Source: Bacillota bacterium
GTDB taxonomy: Bacteria; Bacillota; Clostridia; Clostridiales; Clostridiaceae
Assembly (NCBI GenBank): GCA_021779235.1
Contig: JAJYBA010000033.1
Coordinates: 1 to 12,263, forward strand
DNA: 12,263 nt
Direction of reading: 5' to 3'
Under the pieces are notes generated by a model. The model did no database searches and was not told the DNA's origin. It saw only the letters and a list, made by a program, of their open reading frames with translations. Made by a program: the position numbers and the translations under genes. Shown piece after piece: positions 5,595 through 11,459 of this stretch (positions are counted from its first letter, which is position 1; every line of letters starts with the position of its first letter).

Positions 5595-7076
5595 ATGAAA
5601 AAATTAATAGATTTAACTATCAATGAGGAACAACTTGAAAAAACTATAGAGAGTGCTAAGGAAAGAAATGTTGTTATTCCAACTTTGGCTCAAATGAAAG
5701 ATCCTAATAAAATACCTGCTGAAATTAAAGAGAAATTAAAAAACACTGGTTTGTGGGATATTGATCCTGTTAATTTATTCAGAATCTCTTGGAAAAACCA
5801 ACCTGTAAAAGAAGGCGGATTGTATAATGAGTTACCAAACTATATCGAAATTCCTTCTGAAATATCAGGTGTAAAAGCGAGAATTTTCGCTATGGTTGGA
5901 AAGTATTTTCCAGTTGGCTGTCATAAGGTTGGAGCAAGCTTTGCTTGTTTAGTTCCACGTTTAGTTACTGGACAATTTGATCCTACTTATCACGAAGCAG
6001 TTTGGCCATCAACAGGTAACTATTGTCGTGGTGGAGCATACAACTCTGCATTACTTGGTTGTAAATCTATTGCTATATTACCTGAGAATATGAGTAAAGA
6101 ACGTTTTGACTGGCTTTCAAAGGTAGCTGGAGAAGTTATTGCTACTCCTGGTTGTGAAAGTAATGTAAAAGAAATTTATGATAAGACCTGGGAACTAAGA
6201 AATACAAGAGACAATGTTGTTATCATTAATCAGTTTGGTGAGCTTGGCAATCACTTATGGCATTATGAAGTAACTGGTAATGCTATGAACGACGTTATCA
6301 AAGCTGAAGCAGGTGCAAACGGAAGACTTGCTGGTGTATGCTTAACCTCAGGCTCTGCAGGTACACTTGGAAGCGGAGACTTCTTAAAAGATCAATATCC
6401 AAATGCTAAAATTGCAGTTGGTGAAGCGCTTCAATGCCCAACTTTACTTAATAATGGTTTTGGTGATCATAGAATTGAAGGTATCGGTGATAAGCATATT
6501 CCTTGGATTCATAATGTTAGAAATACAGATATGGTTATTGCAATTGATGACAATGATGCATTAGGTTTGTTTAGACTCTTTAATGAACCAGCAGGTCAAG
6601 CATATTTAAGAGAGCAAGGTATTTCAGAAGAGGTAATTACTAAACTTTCATATGTTGGTATCTCTGGTGCAGCGAATATATTATCATGTATTAAATTTGC
6701 TAAATACTATGAGTTAACAGAAAATGACATGGTAATGACTGTTCTTACGGATTCAGCAGAAATGTATGGATCTAGACTAGAAGAAATGGAAATAGAAAGA
6801 GGTAGAGAGTATAGGTCAATTGATGCTGCCATTGATCATAACAGAAATGTTTTAGGTGTTAGAACAGATAGTATGGAAGAGTTAACATATCAAAGCAAAA
6901 AACGAATCCACAATCTTAAGTACTATACATGGATTGAACAACAAATGTACGATTTAGATGAATTAAATGCACAATGGTATGATTATGATAACTATTGGGG
7001 CAAATTACATCAAATGGGACCAGAACTAGATAAACTGATTGAACAATTCAATGAAAGAACTGGCCTATTAAAATAA
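5595..7076 (+). CDS. PLP-dependent enzyme, tryptophan-synthase-beta-like fold, unassigned substrate
   Basis: A 493-residue protein of the fold-type-II PLP superfamily, resembling clostridial proteins usually annotated only as 'PLP-dependent protein, beta subunit'. The likely Schiff-base lysine is K111 in VGCHKVGASF. The Ser/Thr substrate loop is WPSTGNYCRGG (137-147), and TSGSAGTLGSGDF (251-263) fits the phosphate-binding loop. DHRIEGIGDKHIPW (291-304) and a C-terminal extension rich in Tyr and Trp (about 440-475) are features I cannot tie to a characterised enzyme. It starts at ATG 5595, seven bases after GGGGAGGG. It lies 104 bases behind the threonine-synthase-like gene with no terminator between, so the two are probably co-transcribed from the sigma-54 promoter. 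It may be a lyase acting on an amino acid formed by ring breakdown (inference). Confidence 0.8.
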   Translation: MKKLIDLTINEEQLEKTIESAKERNVVIPTLAQMKDPNKIPAEIKEKLKNTGLWDIDPVNLFRISWKNQPVKEGGLYNELPNYIEIPSEISGVKARIFAMVGKYFPVGCHKVGASFACLVPRLVTGQFDPTYHEAVWPSTGNYCRGGAYNSALLGCKSIAILPENMSKERFDWLSKVAGEVIATPGCESNVKEIYDKTWELRNTRDNVVIINQFGELGNHLWHYEVTGNAMNDVIKAEAGANGRLAGVCLTSGSAGTLGSGDFLKDQYPNAKIAVGEALQCPTLLNNGFGDHRIEGIGDKHIPWIHNVRNTDMVIAIDDNDALGLFRLFNEPAGQAYLREQGISEEVITKLSYVGISGAANILSCIKFAKYYELTENDMVMTVLTDSAEMYGSRLEEMEIERGREYRSIDAAIDHNRNVLGVRTDSMEELTYQSKKRIHNLKYYTWIEQQMYDLDELNAQWYDYDNYWGKLHQMGPELDKLIEQFNERTGLLK

Positions 7077-7087
7077 AAATAGGCTAG

Positions 7088-7141
7088 GGCATGCGGCTCT
7101 TAATCCACACTTGAAGAAGTGTGAGATTAGAGCCTCGTGTC
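7088..7141 (+). other. Long stable 3'-UTR hairpin
   Basis: CACACTT (7106... region) pairs with AAGTGTG around a GAAG tetraloop, continued by GGCTCT-TAATC (7095-7105) with GATTAGAGCC (7125-7134) with one bulge, and then GGCATG (7088-7093) with CGTGTC (7136-7141) using two G-U pairs. The total is about 23 base pairs. It begins 11 bases after the stop codon and lacks a T-run; the true terminator is 24 bases further on. It may protect the mRNA 3' end or be released as a small RNA. Confidence 0.5.
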
Positions 7142-7164
7142 ATCAGATAAAAGCTAGCAAGGTT

Positions 7165-7194
7165 AACTACTGAAATATATTTCAGTAGTTTTTT
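7165..7194 (+). terminator. Rho-independent terminator of the PLP enzyme operon
   Basis: An 11-bp perfect stem, AACTACTGAAA (7165-7175) with TTTCAGTAGTT (7180-7190), has a TATA loop and is followed by further T residues (six T in a row including the stem end). This separates the sigma-54 operon from the xanthine dehydrogenase-type genes, which therefore need their own promoter. In the following AT-rich 174 bases, TATAAT at 7273-7278 is the only -10 candidate, and I see no good -35 partner or sigma-54 site. Confidence 0.85.
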
Positions 7195-7368
7195 GTGGTT
7201 AAAATATAATTTATATAATTACATTTATAGATATAGTTTGATTATATGGTTATTTTAGTATTAAAAAAGTTATATAATATAGTTGTAGTTAAAAATACAC
7301 TAATAGTTAATTTCTATGTTAACCGTCCACTGTCAATTGCAAACTTAATATAATGGAGGTTATGCCAA

Positions 7369-7845
7369 ATGAAAACTAAAATAAATCTTAACTTGAATTA
7401 TAAAGAGGTTTCGATTGAAGCGGAGCCTATGAAAAGACTTTTAGATGTTTTAAGAGAAGATTTTAGGTGTAGTGGAGTTAATGAAGGCTGTGGTGAAGGT
7501 GAATGTGGTGGATGCTCAGTAATCATTGATGGAAAGCTTATAAATTCTTGTCTAGTGCCAATAGGGACACTAGAAGGTACAAAAATAATTACCATTGACG
7601 GATATAGGGAAACTCCTAAGTATGAAATAGTAAAAGAATGTTTTGAGGAAGTAGGCGCAGTAGAATGCGGATTTTGTATTCCAAGGATGATGATGGCAAC
7701 AGAAGCCCTATTACGTAAAAAGCCAAGGCCAAGTGAAAAGGAAATAAGAGAAGGAATATCAGGCAATTTATGCAGATGTACAGGATATAATGTTATTGTA
7801 GAAGCAGTTTCTCTAGCATCAAAAAGGGGGGAAGGCTTATGGTAG
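7369..7845 (+). CDS. xdhC: Xanthine dehydrogenase-type 2Fe-2S subunit (CoxS/XdhC family)
   Basis: A 158-residue electron-transfer subunit of a molybdenum hydroxylase. The N-terminal plant-ferredoxin-type domain binds one [2Fe-2S] cluster through C41, C46, C49 (GCGEGECGGC) and C61 (NSCL). The C-terminal four-helix domain binds the second through C100 and C103 (ECGFC) and C135 and C137 (LCRC). All eight ligands are present and length is normal. The start at ATG 7369 has TGGAGG at 7353-7358; the ATG at 7362 is out of frame. The stop overlaps the ATG of the FAD subunit gene (ATGGTAG), so the two are translationally coupled. The partner molybdenum subunit is not in this window. Which hydroxylase it serves (xanthine, purine, nicotinate or aldehyde) cannot be settled from this subunit; the xdhC symbol rests on context. 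Confidence 0.85.
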   Translation: MKTKINLNLNYKEVSIEAEPMKRLLDVLREDFRCSGVNEGCGEGECGGCSVIIDGKLINSCLVPIGTLEGTKIITIDGYRETPKYEIVKECFEEVGAVECGFCIPRMMMATEALLRKKPRPSEKEIREGISGNLCRCTGYNVIVEAVSLASKRGEGLW

Positions 7846-8699
7846 AAGCTTTTGTACCTAAGAGTAAGAATGAGGCCCTGAGATTTTTAAATGATAGAAA
7901 ATGTATAATCTTAGCAGGTGGCACAGATTTAATGGTAAAAACAAAGAAATGGCCTGGATGTCTACCTGAATTTGATAGTGATGTAGTATTTATAAGGCAT
8001 TTGCAAGAACTTAAAAATATTAAAATAGATGAAAAATATATTTCTATTGGAGCTGCCTGCACACTTACTGAATTGGAAGAAAATATATTAATGCCACGCT
8101 ATTTTAAAGAAGTAATATTATCAATTGCATCCCCAGCTATTAGAAACGTTGCAACTATAGGGGGAAATATATGCAATGCCTCGCCATCAGCGGATATATT
8201 ACCACTTTTATATGCTTTAGATTCCATATTAATAATAGAAAGCAAAGGTTGTAGAAGGGAAATAGAATTAAAGGATTTTATCTTAGGACCGGGAAAAAAA
8301 GATTTAAGAATAGAAGAGCTTTTAGTGGAAATCAGAATTCCTGTAAACAGCTTTACCTCATTTCACTATAAGAAAGTAGGTACAAGAAAATCTACAGATG
8401 TTGCAAAGGCATCTTTTATAGGCTTTTACACTTTTGAAGATGAGAATTTTAAGGAGATAAGAATGGCCTTTGGAGCAGTAGGTCCAACCATAGTACGGTC
8501 AAAGGATTTGGAACAAAGGATTAAGGGACTTAATAAAGAAGAACTTAGTAATATTCTGGAGGATATAAAAGCGGAGTATTTTAAGCTTATAGTACCTATG
8601 GAGGATGAGCGGTCTACTGCTGAGTACAGAAAGGGGCTTTGTTTGGTACTTTTGGAGGAGTTTTTGAGGAAAATTTGTAATAGCTCAGAGAATCAATAA
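7839..8699 (+). CDS. xdhB: Xanthine dehydrogenase-type FAD-binding subunit (CoxM/XdhB family)
   Basis: A 286-residue FAD subunit of a molybdenum hydroxylase, passing electrons from the 2Fe-2S clusters to the acceptor. Visible motifs are the FAD loop LAGGTDLMV (25-33), the second FAD-binding segment IRNVATIGGNICNASPSAD (101-119), and the C-terminal DERSTAEYRK (256-265), all at family positions. Length is normal for a stand-alone FAD subunit (about 270-300). It overlaps the 2Fe-2S gene by seven bases, with a purine-rich site (AAAAAGGGGGGAAGG) inside that gene. In most operons the large molybdopterin-binding subunit would be adjacent; here it is followed by a terminator and an unrelated TetR/ABC operon. 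The catalytic subunit must be encoded elsewhere, or the gene set has been split. Confidence 0.85.
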   Translation: MVEAFVPKSKNEALRFLNDRKCIILAGGTDLMVKTKKWPGCLPEFDSDVVFIRHLQELKNIKIDEKYISIGAACTLTELEENILMPRYFKEVILSIASPAIRNVATIGGNICNASPSADILPLLYALDSILIIESKGCRREIELKDFILGPGKKDLRIEELLVEIRIPVNSFTSFHYKKVGTRKSTDVAKASFIGFYTFEDENFKEIRMAFGAVGPTIVRSKDLEQRIKGLNKEELSNILEDIKAEYFKLIVPMEDERSTAEYRKGLCLVLLEEFLRKICNSSENQ

Positions 8700-8734
8700 T
8701 CATTTGAGTGAGGGATTGTTAATGGGGGGTTATT

Positions 8735-8782
8735 TTGATTGCGTATGCAATTAAGCAATATAAAGAGAATATTGCATTGTGA
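8735..8782 (+). pseudogene. 15-codon open frame resembling the start of a medium-chain dehydrogenase; probable remnant
   Basis: A TTG start five bases after GGGGGG (8724-8729) opens a frame reading M/L-IAYAIKQYKENIAL before TGA 8780-8782. Zinc-type or quinone-reductase-type medium-chain dehydrogenases often begin M-K-A-Y-A-I-x-x-Y. Continuing in the shifted frame after Ala-Leu gives C-E-I, which is like the expected next residues, but the sequence then degenerates into a terminator. It may be the 5' remnant of a lost gene, or chance. The DNA also forms two small hairpins (8738-8751 and 8755-8775). Confidence 0.25.
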
Positions 8783-8805
8783 AATTAAGAAGTATAAAAC
8801 ATTAG

Positions 8806-8835
8806 AAAATCTCTGCTTTAGGTGGAGATTTTTTT
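8806..8835 (+). terminator. Rho-independent terminator after the FAD subunit gene
   Basis: AAAATCTC (8806-8813) pairs with GAGATTTT (8825-8832) around an 11-base loop, and the T-run continues to 8835 (seven T in all). It ends the 2Fe-2S/FAD subunit transcript before the TetR operon. Confidence 0.75.
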
Positions 8836-8942
8836 CGATTTTAGGTCCTAGGGGATAGTTTTATACAGAAACAAATATAAAATATATAAATTGAAAAATT
8901 TTTGAAAATGTGGCTTCTCGAAATCGGTCAATGGAGTTAGAA

Positions 8943-8964
8943 TATAATTAACCGATACGGTCAA
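8943..8964 (+). promoter_or_regulatory. Promoter -10 and palindromic operator of the TetR/ABC operon
   Basis: A consensus -10, TATAAT (8943-8948), abuts TTAACCGATACGGTCAA (8948-8964), an inverted repeat TTAACCG-ATA-CGGTCAA with one mismatch between the arms. An extra half-site, CGGTCAATG, occurs at 8925-8933 and repeats the right arm. A dyad of this size just downstream of a -10 and 17 bases before a tetR start is the usual arrangement for TetR autorepression. No good -35 element is visible. Confidence 0.55.
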
Positions 8965-8980
8965 TGAGAGGAGGAGCTAC

Positions 8981-9601
8981 TTGAACAATAAATTTTATAA
9001 TCTGCCTAAAGAGAAACAGGATGCAATTATAAATGCTGGGTTTAGAGTGTTTTCTGAAAATAGCTATAAAAAATCCCCCATGTCGGAAATAGCCAAAGAA
9101 GCAGGTATTTCAAAAGCTTTGTTATTTCATTATTTTAAGAATAAAAAGGAGTTTTATTTGTACCTATATAATTATGTATTTATTCTCATGAGGGAAATAG
9201 CAGGAGAGGAAATGACTGAGACAGAAATAGATTTTTTTGAAGCACTTTTGCTACACTCAAAATATAAACATGAGCTGTTGAAACGACATGCATACTCTTT
9301 GAGTTTTATGATGAGAACCTTTTATGAAGACGATGAAGAAGTGGCAGGGGATATAGTTGGGAAAAATAGTACTGAGTCCAATAATAGCATAAATCTTCTG
9401 CTTGAAAGAATAGATAAAAAGAAATTCAAAGATGGATTAGACATAGGACAACTAATTAATATAGTTGGTTGGTGTGTTGAAGGATTTTGGAAGGAAAAAT
9501 TTTGTAACCCTAACCTAGATATGAAAGAAATTGATGAAGGATATGAGAAGATCATAGAATTTTTTAAAAAAAGTTCTTATAAGGAGGAATATTTAAAGTG
9601 A
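8981..9601 (+). CDS. TetR/AcrR-family transcriptional repressor
   Basis: A 206-residue regulator. The N-terminal TetR DNA-binding domain includes a helix-turn-helix at about 34-53 (MSEIAKEAGISKALLFHYF) followed by the usual NKKEFY helix. The remaining all-helical ligand domain is family-variable, so the ligand cannot be inferred. Translation starts at TTG 8981 with GAGGAGG about five bases upstream; no better ATG exists at the correct family position. The stop overlaps the GTG start of the ABC ATPase (GTGA), so the three genes form one operon. It probably represses the operon through the palindrome at 8948-8964 and releases when the exported compound binds. Confidence 0.88.
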   Translation: MNNKFYNLPKEKQDAIINAGFRVFSENSYKKSPMSEIAKEAGISKALLFHYFKNKKEFYLYLYNYVFILMREIAGEEMTETEIDFFEALLLHSKYKHELLKRHAYSLSFMMRTFYEDDEEVAGDIVGKNSTESNNSINLLLERIDKKKFKDGLDIGQLINIVGWCVEGFWKEKFCNPNLDMKEIDEGYEKIIEFFKKSSYKEEYLK

Positions 9602-10488
9602 ATGTAATTGAAATCAAACAACTAACTAAAGATTACGGAAATAAAAAAGGTGTCTTTGATCTAAATATTTCAGTAAAAAAAGGAGAGGTATTTGGATTTT
9701 TAGGACCCAATGGTGCTGGAAAGACAACCACTATAAGACATCTTATGGGTTTTATTCATCCTGATAAAGGGCAATGCTTTATTGATGGCCTGAGTTGTAG
9801 TAAGCAAAGCGATTTAATTCAGAATAACCTTGGATATCTTCCTGGTGAAATTGCTTTTATGGATGATATGACCGGAATTAATTTTATCAAATTTATTGCA
9901 GAAATGAAAGGTATCAAAGATTTTAGCCGTGCCCAGGAACTAATTAATATGTTTAATTTAGACCCAAATGGCAAAATCAAAAAAATGTCCAAGGGTATGA
10001 AGCAAAAAATCGGAATTGTATGTGCATTTATGAATAACCCGGATATTATAATTCTTGATGAGCCCACAAGTGGCCTAGATCCTTTGATGCAAAACAAATT
10101 CCTTGAGCTTATTTTATCAGAAAAAGAAAAGGGTAAAACGATCTTTATGTCCTCACATATTTTTGATGAAATTGAACGAACCTGTGACCGCACAGCAATT
10201 ATTAAAGATGGCTATTTGGTAGCAGTAGAGAATCTGAATACACTGACACAATCAAAACGAAAATCCTATGTTATCACCTTTTTAACAGAAGAAATGGCTT
10301 CAAGCTTTGCTAAAGAAGGCTTTGAAATAAAAGAAAGCAAAGGAAATCAGGTAACAGTCACCGTTAAGGGCAACATAAAGCCATTTATACACACTTTGGA
10401 TAAATATGAAGTAACCACTCTTGATATTAAGACCCAGAGCCTTGAAGATTTATTTATGCATTATTACGGAGGTGAAAAAAATGTTTAG
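9598..10488 (+). CDS. ABC transporter ATP-binding protein (drug/peptide exporter type)
   Basis: A 296-residue ATPase that would power the permease encoded next. Motifs: Walker A GPNGAGKTT (36-44), a Q-loop region reading YLPGE (80-84) without the usual Gln, signature MSKGMKQK (130-137) in place of LSGGQ, Walker B IIILDEPTSGLD (150-161) and switch H187 in SSHIFDE. The altered signature is common in ABC-2 exporters of the bacitracin/daunorubicin type. A C-terminal accessory region (about 215-296) follows. GTG 9598 overlaps the tetR stop and has AAGGAGGAA at 9581-9589. All catalytic residues are intact. The substrate is unknown; self-protection against an antimicrobial or toxic metabolite is a typical role. 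Confidence 0.9.
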   Translation: MNVIEIKQLTKDYGNKKGVFDLNISVKKGEVFGFLGPNGAGKTTTIRHLMGFIHPDKGQCFIDGLSCSKQSDLIQNNLGYLPGEIAFMDDMTGINFIKFIAEMKGIKDFSRAQELINMFNLDPNGKIKKMSKGMKQKIGIVCAFMNNPDIIILDEPTSGLDPLMQNKFLELILSEKEKGKTIFMSSHIFDEIERTCDRTAIIKDGYLVAVENLNTLTQSKRKSYVITFLTEEMASSFAKEGFEIKESKGNQVTVTVKGNIKPFIHTLDKYEVTTLDIKTQSLEDLFMHYYGGEKNV

Positions 10489-11278
10489 TTTTACATTATT
10501 TAAGAGAGAGATGAAAGCTAATAATAAGCTACTTATAATTTTTATCTATATATTAACCATATATATTTTGAGTATTGTGTACATGTTTAGTCCCAATAGT
10601 AGCAACGCCTTTGATGAAGTAATTAAAACAATGCCAGGGATAATGAAGGCTTTTGGCTTTGCTGCTGGTATGAATACTCTTATTGGATTTATAGCTGCGG
10701 ATTTATATGGTATGATACTTATAATGTTTCCAGTGATATTTTCTATAATTCTTGGAAATAAGCTGATAGCAGGGTATGTAGATCGTGGCTCTATGGCTTA
10801 CCTTTTAGCTACTCCAAATAAAAGAGTAAAGCTTGCATTTACACAGGCTTTATGTCTATGGGTAAGTATTGGCCTATTGATAACTTATGCTACAGTTGCA
10901 ATCATAGTTTCTTCAGCAATAATTCATCCAGGAATGCTGGACATTGGAAAATTAGTAATGATGAATGTAGTTATATATTTTCTTCATTTATCCATAAGTG
11001 GAATATGCTTTTTCGCTTCCTGTATAAGTAATGATACTAAGCGTTCTTTTAGCATTGGTGCAGGAATACCAATTGCTTTTTTTCTCATACAAATGCTAGC
11101 AAATATGGGTGGTAAGTTGGCGAATCTGAAATATTTCACAATATTTACTTTCTTTAATGCAAATGATATTATTGCTGGCAAAAGTGTAGTTTTTCCAGTA
11201 TTAATGTTAATAATAGTGACAGTTGTATTATACGGTAGCGGTATATATATATTTTCAAAAAGAGATTTACCAGTGTAA
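10481..11278 (+). CDS. ABC-2-type transporter permease
   Basis: A 265-residue membrane protein with six predicted hydrophobic segments (about 17-36, 66-95, 122-148, 157-182, 189-208 and 237-258), the usual count for a single ABC-2 permease. The start at ATG 10481 follows GGAGGTG (10468-10474) and overlaps the ATPase stop by eight bases; an in-frame start at 10421 would lie deep in the ATPase gene and lacks a ribosome site. With the ATPase it would form a homodimeric-permease exporter. Nothing in the sequence identifies the substrate. No signs of truncation are visible. Confidence 0.85.
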   Translation: MFSFTLFKREMKANNKLLIIFIYILTIYILSIVYMFSPNSSNAFDEVIKTMPGIMKAFGFAAGMNTLIGFIAADLYGMILIMFPVIFSIILGNKLIAGYVDRGSMAYLLATPNKRVKLAFTQALCLWVSIGLLITYATVAIIVSSAIIHPGMLDIGKLVMMNVVIYFLHLSISGICFFASCISNDTKRSFSIGAGIPIAFFLIQMLANMGGKLANLKYFTIFTFFNANDIIAGKSVVFPVLMLIIVTVVLYGSGIYIFSKRDLPV

Positions 11279-11316
11279 GAGTTAATTGTAGTATATATTA
11301 CGAACTAATAAAGAAA

Positions 11317-11344
11317 TGCGCGAAATAATTGATTATTTCGCGCA
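11317..11344. terminator. GC-containing perfect hairpin in the convergent intergenic region
   Basis: TGCGCGAAATAA (11317-11328) pairs perfectly with TTATTTCGCGCA (11333-11344) around TTGA. On the plus strand it is followed by A residues, so a standard U-tract is absent. On the minus strand it is followed by ATTTCTTTATT, a weak T-rich tail, so it may terminate the leftward gene better than the ABC operon. Confidence 0.5.
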
Positions 11345-11370
11345 AAAATATAGAAAATTTGATAAATCAG

Positions 11371-11435
11371 AATAAACTAATTGGGGGCCATAGATGTTTA
11401 AATTCTAACTAATTTGGACTCCTAATTAGTTTATT
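11371..11435. terminator. Bidirectional inverted repeat between convergent genes, with an alternative inner hairpin
   Basis: AATAAACTAATT (11371-11382) pairs with AATTAGTTTATT (11424-11435), extended by GG with CC. The inner segment AACTAATT (11407-11414) can instead pair with AATTAGTT (11424-11431), so two mutually exclusive hairpins are possible. The plus strand then runs into TTATTTTAATG-like T-rich sequence. It lies between the ABC permease stop and the stop of the leftward gene and probably ends transcription from one or both. Confidence 0.45.
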
Positions 11436-11459
11436 TTAATGTTATATCAGTTCCTATTG

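Noticed and set aside
7398..7766. Long minus-strand open frame inside the 2Fe-2S subunit gene, and similar antisense frames in other genes
   Set aside because: They are antisense to genes with clear family motifs, lack ribosome sites, and have compositions expected from reverse-complemented coding sequence.
8728..8742. GG...GC pair resembling a sigma-54 promoter before 8742
   Set aside because: Spacing is 11 rather than the required 10 bases and the flanking consensus is absent.
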